From Thermofilum sp. (lineage in GTDB: Archaea; Thermoproteota; Thermoprotei; Thermofilales; Thermofilaceae), in contig JAJHRM010000012.1 in the NCBI GenBank assembly GCA_020832965.1, forward strand, positions 1-29,169: a DNA stretch of 29,169 nucleotides, read 5' to 3'. Shown here piece after piece: positions 15,095-22,184 of this stretch. A model generated the notes under the pieces. It saw only the letters and a list, made by a program, of their open reading frames with translations, was not told the DNA's origin and did no database searches. Within the stretch, counting starts at the first letter, position 1. Each line of letters opens with the position of its first letter. The translations under genes and the position numbers were made by a program.

Positions 15095-16411
15095 TCAGCC
15101 CTGGAGCCAGGAGATTATTTGAGAGATCTGCTGTTCCGTGATGCATGTCTGTACATCTAGGCATCCTTCAACAATGAGACACTTCTGGGTTTTGGTGTTC
15201 CAAAAGATTAGTGTTGGCGTCCCGGTGAAGCCTTGCTGCGTTAGGTTGTATGAAAATGCTTGAGCGTCTGCCTGGTACTTATTTAGCTCAAGTGTACACG
15301 CATCGATGATGCTCTTTGGAACATACTTCATGAGTGTCTTGTTAGCATCCGAGAGTGTAGTTGTAGTTCCGGTTACGAGCATGCTGTATAGTTCCCGAGA
15401 GACGTTGAAGTAAACATCGCCTTCCTTGGTGTGATTATAGACGCACTTGGTCAAAGCATGCATTGAGAGAACTTCTGGGTGGACAATCAAGTCAACGAAG
15501 ACTATTTGAAGCTTGCCCGTCTTTGCGTAGGAGTAGAGCATGTCGCCAGCAGCGTTGATGAGTCTTGCGCACCACGGGCAGTGGTAGTCCTCAAGGATGT
15601 ACATTACGTTGTCCGACTCTCCTAATACCACGCCTTTTCTTAGCAGTTCTGGTTGTGGTGGTATTCTTGTCTCGTAAGCTTGAAACCACCCCAGTGTCTC
15701 CAAGTACCGGAGAATTCTTTCTGTAATGTCTTCCCTAAAGGCGTAAAAATTACCTCCTAGAGGGGTCACCACGTCGGTGTATCCTTCCGAGAGATTATAG
15801 CTTGATTTAAAGATTATAGTAGGTAAACGTGTAAATGTGTGATTGATGCTCAGGGAATCGATTGAGGCTTGCTGAACCATAGTGATGTTGGCAACTAAAT
15901 TTAATGAAAGCAGGTCTGCAAGGTATTTTATAGATGATTCATCAGCCTTTATTTCTGAAAATGGAGCACCCCCCTTCACGACGTATAGCTCTGCCGTATA
16001 TGTAAAAGCCGGTTTAATGCCTATCTGGGATGCCATATAAGCCGAGATGCCCGGGTTCAGGACTTTGTAGCCATCCACTTCTCCAACTGTAAACATGGAC
16101 AGCGCGGAAATGTTTCCCCTGTATAAGAGGGCCGGGTAGACCCTTAACTTCCTAGATAGGCTACTCGCTGGAATCGTGCATACTGGGACATTGATTATGT
16201 TTAACCCGTACTGCTGCAAGATCACCTTGAAATTTGAGGTTATCTCGTCAGCTACGCTCTTCTGTTGATCATCTAGGTACACGTAGATGAGGGCTGTTGA
16301 GGGGCAGAATTCAACTTGTGCACCTGGTGGCCTGTGGATTAATAGATAACCCAGGATTATGCCTAGAACTAGTGTTGCAACGGTTAAACCGTAAATCAGC
16401 TTCCTGTTCAT
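15095..16411 (-). CDS. Secreted/anchored multi-domain thioredoxin-fold protein (CPWC)
   Basis: 438 residues. A membrane helix at 5-25 anchors it or serves as a signal. The C-terminal ~175 residues are a DsbA-like domain: YILEDYHCPWCARL (C278, C281) and the cis-proline loop GFTGTPTLIF (P399). Two upstream segments look like thioredoxin folds without the CxxC: 40-105 (STALIYVYLDD ... VYPALLYRG) and 135-205 (YTAELYVVKGG ... RLPTIIFKS), each with the strand-then-proline pattern. About seven N-x-S/T sequons suggest a glycosylated exterior location. It probably makes or rearranges disulfides outside the cell. Extra cysteines (C36, C78, C411, C417, C423) may form structural bridges. ATG 16411 has a TATA-like TTTATTT at 16441-16449. 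Confidence 0.8.
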   Translation of the reverse strand: MNRKLIYGLTVATLVLGIILGYLLIHRPPGAQVEFCPSTALIYVYLDDQQKSVADEITSNFKVILQQYGLNIINVPVCTIPASSLSRKLRVYPALLYRGNISALSMFTVGEVDGYKVLNPGISAYMASQIGIKPAFTYTAELYVVKGGAPFSEIKADESSIKYLADLLSLNLVANITMVQQASIDSLSINHTFTRLPTIIFKSSYNLSEGYTDVVTPLGGNFYAFREDITERILRYLETLGWFQAYETRIPPQPELLRKGVVLGESDNVMYILEDYHCPWCARLINAAGDMLYSYAKTGKLQIVFVDLIVHPEVLSMHALTKCVYNHTKEGDVYFNVSRELYSMLVTGTTTTLSDANKTLMKYVPKSIIDACTLELNKYQADAQAFSYNLTQQGFTGTPTLIFWNTKTQKCLIVEGCLDVQTCITEQQISQIISWLQG

Positions 16412-16493
16412 TAACGTCGCTCATACAAGGCTACGCTCAGAAATAAATCTGTCTATCAGTTTCTCCCCGGGCGCCACTCATCTCCTAAAGATA

Positions 16494-16504
16494 AAAATAT
16501 TTAA
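16494..16504 (+). promoter_or_regulatory. TATA box for the aminotransferase gene
   Basis: AAAAATATTTA centred about 30 nt before the ATG at 16530, so the leader would be only a few nucleotides. Confidence 0.5.
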
Positions 16505-16529
16505 GCCTGGTTTTAGAGAGTGCTTTTAC

Positions 16530-17729
16530 ATGAGTAAAATCAGGGTTTCGGAGCGGATCAGGAAGCTTGACTACCCAATAAGGAAGTATAACGCTCTGGC
16601 TAGAAGCCTTGAGGAGAGGGGGGAGAAGGTGATTTACCTCAATATTGGCGATCCTCTGAGGTACGATTTTCAACCACCTTGCGAGCTGGTGGATGAGGCT
16701 TGCAGGGCTCTTAGGGAGGGGCATCACTACTACTCCTCTTCGGAGGGAGTAAAGGAGCTGAGAGAGGCAATCGCATACAAGGAGAAGACCTGGAACTATG
16801 TCGACTTGGACCCGGGAAACATCCTCGTTACGAGCGGGGTGTCTGAGGGCATCAATGCATTGTATGCTTCTCTCATCAATGAAGGTGACGAAGTCCTGAT
16901 CCCTGACCCCAGCTACCCCCTCTACATAAACTTCGCAGACTTCTACGGCGCGAAGAAGGTTTTCTACAGGACAGTGGAGGAGGAGGGCTGGACGCCGGAT
17001 GTCGAGGACATGAGGAGGAAAATAACGAGTAAGACGAAGTTTATCGTTGTGAATAATCCACATAATCCTACTGGAGCAGTGTATTCACCCAAGGTTTTGC
17101 GCGAGATACTGGATTTGGCCGCGGAACACAACCTGCCAGTAGTCTCGGACGAGATATACGATGGGTTGGTTTATGGGTCAGTGTTCCGCAGTACTGCTTC
17201 CCTTGCTAAGAGCGATGACGTAGTGATAGGGATGAACGGCTTCTCTAAGACCTGCCTGGCTACCGGCTGGAGGCTCGGCTACATCTACTTTAAGGGACCC
17301 GAGGAGGAGATTTCGAGGATTCGGGATGCGTTACTCGGTTTCCTCATGACAAGACTTTCCGCCGTGACGCCGCTGCAGGTGGCCATCGCTAGGGCGGTTT
17401 ACAGGGTGGGAGACCACCTGAGGGAATTGGTGAGAAAGCTCGATGAGAGGCGTAGGTACTGTGTTAAGCGTCTACGAGAAATACCCGGCTTCAGTCTGCC
17501 TGTAGAGCCTAGAGGTGCTTTCTACGCTTTTCCACGCGTAAACGTGGGCATGAGCGATGAGGAGTTTGCCAGGAGGCTGCTTCTTGAGGAGAAGGTGTTC
17601 CTGGTGTATGGTTCTGGCTTCGGACCTCTCGGGGCGAATCATGTCCGGCTGGTGTTTCTCCCTCCAATAGATGTTTTGGAGGAGGCATTTACCAGGATAG
17701 AGAAATTCGTGAGGAAGATTTCTGGCTAG
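16530..17729 (+). CDS. PLP-dependent aminotransferase, class I/II (alanine-transaminase-like)
   Basis: 399 residues, full length for fold-type I. The PLP lysine is K240 in GFSKTCLATGWRLGY, R248 of GWRLG contacts the phosphate, N179 lies in NNPHNPTG, D207 and Y210 are in SDEIYDGLVY, and the substrate-carboxylate arginine is in NHVRLVF near residue 377. The N-terminus (IRKLDYPIRKYNALARSLEERGEKVIYLNIGDP) is close to archaeal alanine/aspartate aminotransferases of the AlaT/MJ1391 type. It likely moves amino groups between alanine or glutamate and 2-oxo acids; exact specificity cannot be told. It is monocistronic, with its own near-leaderless promoter. Its stop shares a CTAG with the convergent vapC stop. 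Confidence 0.9.
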   Translation: MSKIRVSERIRKLDYPIRKYNALARSLEERGEKVIYLNIGDPLRYDFQPPCELVDEACRALREGHHYYSSSEGVKELREAIAYKEKTWNYVDLDPGNILVTSGVSEGINALYASLINEGDEVLIPDPSYPLYINFADFYGAKKVFYRTVEEEGWTPDVEDMRRKITSKTKFIVVNNPHNPTGAVYSPKVLREILDLAAEHNLPVVSDEIYDGLVYGSVFRSTASLAKSDDVVIGMNGFSKTCLATGWRLGYIYFKGPEEEISRIRDALLGFLMTRLSAVTPLQVAIARAVYRVGDHLRELVRKLDERRRYCVKRLREIPGFSLPVEPRGAFYAFPRVNVGMSDEEFARRLLLEEKVFLVYGSGFGPLGANHVRLVFLPPIDVLEEAFTRIEKFVRKISG

Positions 17730-18145
17730 GGCGCTGTGGGGATCCCCCTTTTTCTGGCTATTTCCTTCAGTTCGTCGTCGTAGGTCGCCAACGTGGCGCC
17801 CATTCTCTGCGCTAAGACGAGGATTATGTAGTCATTTATCATGGTTGGGTCAGCCCCGTCCTCCTTCATCATCTCAAGTGCCCCCATGAACACCTCACTA
17901 TTCTCGCTGATGTAGATAAAGCGGGCATCGCTAAAGTATTCTTCCAGTTTTTCCCGCACGCTTTCAACGTCTATGCGGAACTTGGTGAGTAAAAGCCACA
18001 AGTACTCATGGATGGTTATCGAGGCAATGTAGACCCTGTCAGCGTCATCCAGCAGCTGAGCGGCTTCAGCGTGCTTCTCGCTATCCTCAAAAGTGTCGTG
18101 CAGCAAAATGTCCGTATCCACGACGAGTCTAGTCAAGTCTCCCAT
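17726..18145 (-). CDS. vapC: PIN-domain toxin VapC
   Basis: 139 residues. The PIN acidic site is visible: D10 in LVVDTDILLHD, E47 in ITIHEYLWLL, D105 in MINDYIILVLAQRM, and D123/D124 in LATYDDELKEIA. PIN toxins are Mg2+-dependent ribonucleases, often cutting tRNA or rRNA. It follows vapB with a 13-nt overlap, the usual antitoxin-first order. The ATG at 18145 lies just before LTRLVVDTD; the first five residues may be optional. All catalytic residues remain, so the toxin is probably active. Its stop shares CTAG with the opposite aminotransferase stop. Confidence 0.9.
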   Translation of the reverse strand: MGDLTRLVVDTDILLHDTFEDSEKHAEAAQLLDDADRVYIASITIHEYLWLLLTKFRIDVESVREKLEEYFSDARFIYISENSEVFMGALEMMKEDGADPTMINDYIILVLAQRMGATLATYDDELKEIARKRGIPTAP

Positions 18146-18387
18146 CTCGCCACCACCAGTTCATCCAGCGCCTCCTTGATCAGTCTCTCCATTTCCTGGG
18201 TTTTTATCTGCCTTCCCAAGCGTAGGGGGGACCTCTTCGTTCTAAACCTAAGCGTTAGCACAGAGCCCTCCCGCGAAATACTTGCGTAGGCTGGAAGAGC
18301 TATGCCCAAATCCCTTAAAAGGACGGATGGCAGCTTCATGTTCCCCTCCTCGTCTACTCGGACTATGTACTTCTTTTTTCCAGGCAT
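18133..18387 (-). CDS. vapB: AbrB-type antitoxin VapB
   Basis: 84 residues. The N-terminal KKYIVRVDEEGNMKLPSVLLRDLGI is a swapped-hairpin AbrB/MazE-like DNA-binding domain. The C-terminal helix (QEMERLIKEALDELVVARWE) would wrap the VapC toxin. It represses its own operon in most such pairs. The ATG at 18387 lies about 28 nt from a TATA box (ATTTTTAAT read on minus, 18411-18419), so the mRNA is probably leaderless. A (CG)4C tract (18401-18409) fills the space between TATA and start and could be where VapB or VapBC binds, but that is an inference. Confidence 0.85.
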   Translation of the reverse strand: MPGKKKYIVRVDEEGNMKLPSVLLRDLGIALPAYASISREGSVLTLRFRTKRSPLRLGRQIKTQEMERLIKEALDELVVARWET

Positions 18388-18400
18388 ATTCGTGACTAGC

Positions 18401-18419
18401 CGCGCGCGCTATTAAAAAT
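18401..18419 (-). promoter_or_regulatory. vapBC promoter with CG tract
   Basis: TATA box ATTTTTAAT (18411-18419) followed on the minus strand by GCGCGCGCG (18401-18409), immediately before the predicted start of transcription at about 18388. Confidence 0.5.
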
Positions 18420-18600
18420 CTTTTTCCGTATAATGCTTGCCTTTGTCTAGCAAGTCGTGAAGTTTCTGGGACAAAACTGTTTTGTAGCGCAGCGCGCGCG
18501 AACCCCATGACCCCGGAGCGCCCCAACAGCAACACTTAGGGCTGCAGCAAGGCCGCCACCAACAAGGTGGAGATAGGGGTGCGCGCTGATCAGCCAAAAA
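18420..18600. other. Non-coding stretch with small hairpins and GC tracts
   Basis: No convincing gene. It holds a CTTGC/GCAAG stem (18436-18454), ACAAAA-CTG-TTTTGT (18471-18485), a GC tract (18492-18500), CCACC-AACAA-GGTGG (18556-18570) and GCGCGC (18581-18586). The last 26 codons of a minus-strand frame (RYKTVLSQKLHDLLDKGKHY, ending at 18412) look protein-like and may be a gene remnant. Confidence 0.35.
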
Positions 18601-18608
18601 CAAATATA

Positions 18609-18618
18609 TCGTTTATAT
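18609..18618 (+). promoter_or_regulatory. TATA box for the 18667 hypothetical gene
   Basis: GTTTATATAC type box. Predicted transcript start is near 18641, about 26 nt before the GTG at 18667. Confidence 0.45.
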
Positions 18619-18666
18619 ACACTCCTGCTAGTGAAGTGGTGGTAAGGTATCGAGGCAAGAAGGCAG

Positions 18667-19029
18667 GTGATCGATGGCGTAACATTCGTAGTGCTGGAGG
18701 ATTTCAGCAAAATACCACTTGCATTGAAGTCCATGCCCCAGGGGGGCAGGTGGGATATATTGGCTATCGATGAGTTTATGACAGCTGAAGTGGTTTACAC
18801 GGGAAGCGAGCTCTACTTGGCGATGTATGCCGAGATTGCTGGATCCCTACCAAAGGACTTAACCATCCCCGACCCAGACATAAGTGTCGAGGAGAAAAAC
18901 GACGTTATTTACCTTCGAGCGTGGGTCAAGTACCCCTTCCAGGGGATCGTAATCTATAAAGCCATGATCCAGAAAATAAATGTCTTCAGGAGGCTTCTGG
19001 GAGAACTCATCCAAAGAGCCCAGGCATAG
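18667..19029 (+). CDS. Hypothetical protein (120 aa)
   Basis: I do not recognise the family. It is a soluble protein of about 120 residues, hydrophobic at the start (VIDGVTFVVLEDFSKIPLALK), with an acidic middle (LTIPDPDISVEEKNDVIYLRAWVKY) and a C-terminal helix (MIQKINVFRRLLGELIQRAQA). The start is a GTG; the in-frame stop at 18643-18645 limits any extension to seven codons. GGTG at the start codon itself resembles a ribosome site, so a slightly different start is possible. It lies between vapBC and the tnpB/HepT scraps, so it could belong to a defence or toxin-type accessory island, but nothing in it shows that. Confidence 0.6.
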   Translation: MIDGVTFVVLEDFSKIPLALKSMPQGGRWDILAIDEFMTAEVVYTGSELYLAMYAEIAGSLPKDLTIPDPDISVEEKNDVIYLRAWVKYPFQGIVIYKAMIQKINVFRRLLGELIQRAQA

Positions 19030-19059
19030 CTGAGCCGCGCGCCACCGCAGGGTGGGAAT

Positions 19060-19209
19060 ATGAGTGCGGAGAAGGGTAAGGGCAATTGGAGGAGTGGGTT
19101 CAGGGTCTTCAAACTACACGTGAGGGGCGAGAACCTAGAGAAGCTCAGGCGGCTGTTCAGGGACTTCGTTGATGGCTGTGCTAGGACCAGGACCGCGCTG
19201 TACGCATAA
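19060..19209 (+). pseudogene. N-terminal fragment of a tnpB-like gene
   Basis: 49 codons: MSAEKGKGNWRSGFRVFKLH, then VRGENLEKLRRLFRDFVDGCARTRTALYA, then stop. The strand-helix pattern (FKLHVR..NLEKLRRLF..F) resembles the N-terminal start of TnpB proteins. A GGGTGG ribosome site lies 4 nt upstream, preceded by a CCACC/GGTGG hairpin and a CGCGCGC tract (19036-19042). The rest of the gene is missing. The tnpB assignment is by eye and moderate. It supplies the part that is absent in the 13.5-kb copy. Confidence 0.45.
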
Positions 19210-19236
19210 CATACACATTACTCTTTTGTCAAGCCT

Positions 19237-19437
19237 TCAGCAATCGATCCCCCTTCTCTCTAGCTCTTCAACAACCTTGATTGCGATACGTGCTACCTCC
19301 TTATATTTCTTGTTGGTTATAATGTCCCGAAGAATGCGGGAGTCAACATCACCGTATTCGTGGACAACCACATTTCGGAAACCTATATTTGGCAATAGAG
19401 ATCAAAATCTTTATCGCTAATTATGTTCTTAGCCCTT
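19237..19437 (-). pseudogene. HepT/DUF86 (HEPN) toxin remnant
   Basis: The 3' part reads GFRNVVVHEYGDVDSRILRD, then IITNKKYKEVARIAIKVVEELERRGIDC and a stop. It holds the HEPN ribonuclease motif R-x4-H (RNVVVH) and the downstream pattern of HepT toxins (VHEY..VD..I...I). Upstream the frame breaks: an in-frame TGA lies near 19400, while HKLRAKNIISDKDFDLYCQI continues in another frame. The first half of the protein and the MntA nucleotidyltransferase antitoxin partner are absent. It is convergent with the tnpB fragment. This is a dead HepT/MntA-type toxin-antitoxin locus. Confidence 0.7.
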
Positions 19438-19449
19438 AACTTATGTCCA

Positions 19450-19521
19450 GCGCGCGCGGGTCCGAGGAGGCCTAGGACTTTTCTCGACCTGCTGGGTGGC
19501 TCCTCGTGAGTGAGCGCGCGC
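19450..19521. repeat. Long imperfect hairpin with GC-tract ends
   Basis: An outer GCGCGCGC (19450-19458) can pair with GCGCGCGC (19514-19521). Inside it CGAGGAG (19463-19469) pairs with CTCCTCG (19500-19506). It lies in the 19438-19774 gap, where I see no gene. The rest of the gap is AT-rich with a few very short frames, none convincing. Confidence 0.4.
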
Positions 19522-19738
19522 CCTCTCGGGATAGGTGAAATGAAACTTTCAGCCTATTTTCTCAGCTTCTCTCTTAAGGGTAAGATAAAACTTTCTTATT
19601 TGCATGCTAAAGATTATTTGGGTTGATGGAATGCCTATGCAGGGGGGTATGTTCTATGCGGAAAACGGTTGAAGAGGCAGGTTAATGCTAGGTAAAAGGT
19701 GTTCCGTGTTCTTCAGGCTTCGGGAGGCATGGATATGG

Positions 19739-19747
19739 CATAAATAG
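19739..19747 (+). promoter_or_regulatory. TATA box for the metallopeptidase gene
   Basis: CATAAATAG, centred about 32 nt before the ATG at 19775, so a leader of only a few nucleotides is expected. Confidence 0.5.
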
Positions 19748-19774
19748 GTGTGCTCGTGTTGCTAATGGGTCTGT

Positions 19775-20167
19775 ATGCCTAGAGTAGCCTATGAGAGGGA
19801 TGTGAAGTTGGAGGAGCTGGTGAAGAAAATTGTTGCTTGTCTTGGTCTTAAGTGGATTGATCCGGGCAGGGTTTACGTCGTTAGGAGTAAGGGGTCCTCT
19901 TCTAGCGCTTTTGCGAGGATCTATGGTCTTCCAAGAGTTTTTCAAGTTTCTCTAGGGGTAGATGCCTGCTACGTAATAGAGCTTATCTCTGAGAGGTTTG
20001 ACTATCTTCCCATCGAAGATAAACTAAAGATCTTACTGCATGAGCTGATGCATATTCCCAGAACTTTTTCGGGAGGCTTAAGGCCGCATAAGCACTTTGC
20101 ATCTGCTAAGACCATCGAAAAACTTTACGGGAAGCTTCTAGAACTAGGAAAGGACTATGGCTGCTGA
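19775..20167 (+). CDS. Small predicted zinc metallopeptidase
   Basis: 130 residues. LLHELMHIPRTFSGGLRPHKHF carries the zincin motif H89-E90-x-x-H93, with H105 or H107 as a likely third ligand. HELxHIP...GG.RPH is the signature of a small archaeal putative-metallopeptidase family (COG4900-like) with no known substrate. No signal peptide or membrane helix is present, so it acts in the cytoplasm. The N-terminal ~80 residues (VAYERDVKLEELVKKIVACL) form a small alpha/beta lead-in. It has its own promoter and no operon partner; the next 170 bases are non-coding. Confidence 0.8.
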   Translation: MPRVAYERDVKLEELVKKIVACLGLKWIDPGRVYVVRSKGSSSSAFARIYGLPRVFQVSLGVDACYVIELISERFDYLPIEDKLKILLHELMHIPRTFSGGLRPHKHFASAKTIEKLYGKLLELGKDYGC

Positions 20168-20337
20168 GGCAGGCTTTACGATCAGCATGCATGCAGCAAG
20201 AAGCTCATGCAAAGCCACGGGGCTCCTTGGGTGCCGCGGCTTAAGAGCTGTTCTGCAAGCAAACCGGAGTTAGAGCGGGGGCGCGGCGCCATCTGCCAGC
20301 GAGGAAGGCGCGAAGATGGAGACGCGCTCCTGTAGGC
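20168..20337. other. Intergenic stretch without a clear gene
   Basis: 170 bases between the metallopeptidase and the winged-helix gene. They contain GCATGCATGC (about 20188-20197) and a GC-rich GCGCGGCGCC (about 20281-20290). A frame ending GAKMETRSCRP recalls tails of some archaeal transposases, but it is too short to call. Confidence 0.3.
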
Positions 20338-21420
20338 CTAGTTGACTTGTTTCCTTTCGCTTTGAAGCGAAGGGTCCATCCACTCGTTGTTCTCCTTATA
20401 GTACCTTACCGCCTCCTGGGATAACCATTCAAGGCTCCGGGAGCTCTCTACCAGGAGCTCGCCCACTGGCAACTCGACGTTTGACCTTGAAAGAGCTGTG
20501 TAAAAGAATGGGCCTATGTAGCTTGGCGGCTGGCTGAACACAACCCCTGCTTCTTCGTTGTAGAGAGCCTCGTAGAAGGACGGGGCTTCGGTAAGCGTCC
20601 TGGCAATCACCTTGCTGTGAGGGCCTTTGAAGAGGTAGACCTTTTCTGGGACAAGGGTTTGAGAGAGCTTGTAGCCTATTGAGTTATAGGACCAAAGCGT
20701 GGAGACATGCGTCCTGTAGTGGTAGCTCATCAGCTGTCGGCTTGGAGGTTCGACACCGAATACCTTCCGTATAGAGCCATGTATCTCGCTTAGCTTAGTA
20801 TATGCATACTTCATCTTGAAGTATACGATTAGCAGGTCTATCCAGTCTACCCACTTTTTGTTCCACTTAACTATGGGACCCATAGATGCAAGAATGACTT
20901 CGTCTAGCGGCTCCGGGTTTGGAACTATTATTCCAAGGGCTGCATCGTACCTTGTTAGCCTGCCTGTAGGCGTCCAATGCTTGTACTCGTCACCTACAAC
21001 GAGGAACTCCGGTTTGCAGCCGAAGTTTTTCAAGTAGCTCGGTATGTGCGACTCCGGCACAAGCCCGAGTACTCCCGTGTAGGACCCTGTTACACCGGGA
21101 TATATTTGCTTGCCGAGGAGCCTGTAGACCCTCAGCGTGTAGGGGGGATACGTAGGGGAGGGAGGGCCTGAGAACAGCAGGAAAACGTACTTTAATCCGA
21201 GCATGCTTAGGTTGGGTACGAAGTGCATAGTTATATTGTTCCTCAAGAGCCTTTTGATCACATCAATAACCGTGCTATAGGGCAGTTTCGCTTGTTCAGA
21301 TATTCTTGAAACCGTACTCGAATTAGTTGCGTAGTATAGTACCTTCCACTCGTTTATGCTGAGTTTAAAGGATTCACAACTCCTGGCAATATCCATCAAC
21401 GCCTTGTCCTCGTTACTCAA
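20338..21420 (-). CDS. Winged-helix protein with Lrp-like and unknown domains
   Basis: 360 residues. An HTH at about 22-65 (INEWKVLYYATNSSTVSRISEQAKLPYSTVIDVIKRLLRNN) runs into NLSMLGLKYVFLLFSGPPSP, reminiscent of the start of an Lrp-type ligand domain. A second half (about 200-330) with WVDWIDLLIVYFKMKYAYTKLSEIHG may be another helical HTH-like unit followed by a beta region. I do not know the family as a whole. It could be a regulator whose target is not visible here. The TTG at 21420 is chosen because GGGGGTG lies about 5 nt upstream and a strong TATA (21455-21466) precedes it. Confidence 0.75.
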   Translation of the reverse strand: MSNEDKALMDIARSCESFKLSINEWKVLYYATNSSTVSRISEQAKLPYSTVIDVIKRLLRNNITMHFVPNLSMLGLKYVFLLFSGPPSPTYPPYTLRVYRLLGKQIYPGVTGSYTGVLGLVPESHIPSYLKNFGCKPEFLVVGDEYKHWTPTGRLTRYDAALGIIVPNPEPLDEVILASMGPIVKWNKKWVDWIDLLIVYFKMKYAYTKLSEIHGSIRKVFGVEPPSRQLMSYHYRTHVSTLWSYNSIGYKLSQTLVPEKVYLFKGPHSKVIARTLTEAPSFYEALYNEEAGVVFSQPPSYIGPFFYTALSRSNVELPVGELLVESSRSLEWLSQEAVRYYKENNEWMDPSLQSERKQVN

Positions 21421-21454
21421 CTACACCCCCTATGTAGCTAAGGAAAAATCATGG

Positions 21455-21466
21455 ATTATATATTTA
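21455..21466 (-). promoter_or_regulatory. TATA box for the 360-aa winged-helix gene
   Basis: ATAAATATATAA read on the minus strand. The start of transcription is predicted near 21434, giving a short leader that contains the GGGGGTG ribosome site before the TTG at 21420. Confidence 0.55.
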
Positions 21467-21611
21467 TCTTTCAATTCTGAAAAATCTTCGAGTTTTAGAA
21501 AAGAGGGACAGAAGATGTCAGTGCAACAGCGCGCGTTAAGGCAAGGGAACACAGGGCTGATTAAGCCTGCTTGAGACGCTTGCTAAGGTGTGGGCGTTCT
21601 CTAAGAAAGCC

Positions 21612-21619
21612 TTAAAAAG
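21612..21619 (+). promoter_or_regulatory. TATA box for the CYTH gene
   Basis: TTAAAAAG, centred about 33 nt before the ATG at 21648. This supports that ATG over the in-frame start at 21588, which lies upstream of the box. Confidence 0.5.
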
Positions 21620-21647
21620 TTGCCGTGATTATTTCCCGAGGTTAGCG

Positions 21648-22184
21648 ATGCCGCGGGAGGTAGAGGCGAAGTTCTTCATTAGTGATCCGAGATTTGTCCG
21701 CGTCAAGCTGATGGAGCTAGGCGCCGACTACGTTGACTCAGTTGACCAGGTTGACATATATTTTCAGCATCCATGCAGGGATTTTGCTTGTTCAGACGAG
21801 GCACTTAGACTCCGCGAGAATTCCTCGAAAAGTGGCAGGAGCGTGGAGCTAACGTACAAGGGGCCTAGGGGTCGGGGATGGGCTAAGGAGAGAGTTGAAA
21901 TTAGTTCAAGGCTTGTGGACTCGGGAGAAATGCAGAGCATACTTGAGGTTCTCGGCTTCAAACCCATAGCAAGGTTGGTGAAGCATAGAGAGTTCTACAC
22001 GTTCAGGGGTGTTGAGGTATCTATAGACTACGTTGAGGGGCTTGGCTACTTTGTTGAGCTGGAGGATAGGGGTGGGGGGATGAAGGCGCTGAGAGAAGTG
22101 GCCAGTCTCCTAGGCCTGGGCGAGCCTGTTTCAGAGACGTACCTGGAGCTTTATCTTGAGAGGGTCAAGAGGTTAGAGCCTTAA
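21648..22184 (+). CDS. CYTH-domain protein (CyaB / class IV adenylate cyclase-like)
   Basis: 178 residues. The CYTH signature EVEAK (E4, E6, K8) opens the protein at MPREVEAKF, followed by the tunnel strands: QVDIYFQHP, EALRLREN, VELTYKGPRG, ERVEIS, ALREVASLLGL and VSETYLELYLERV. These acidic and basic side chains bind metal and triphosphate. Family members act as class IV adenylate cyclases, thiamine triphosphatases or tripolyphosphatases; the archaeal group's true substrate is unsettled. Length is normal and all key residues are present. It ends overlapping the opposite-strand membrane gene by 20 nt. Confidence 0.88.
   Translation: MPREVEAKFFISDPRFVRVKLMELGADYVDSVDQVDIYFQHPCRDFACSDEALRLRENSSKSGRSVELTYKGPRGRGWAKERVEISSRLVDSGEMQSILEVLGFKPIARLVKHREFYTFRGVEVSIDYVEGLGYFVELEDRGGGMKALREVASLLGLGEPVSETYLELYLERVKRLEP

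Noticed and set aside
18412..18603. Minus-strand frame ending in a helical, protein-like tail.
   Set aside because: The first half is low-complexity shadow sequence and there is no start signal; at most a remnant.
19552..19680. Two tiny frames (28 and 19 codons) with ATG starts in the AT-rich gap.
   Set aside because: No similarity, no coding character and no consistent promoter.
20168..20337. Possible transposase C-terminal remnant.
   Set aside because: Too short and without any diagnostic motif.
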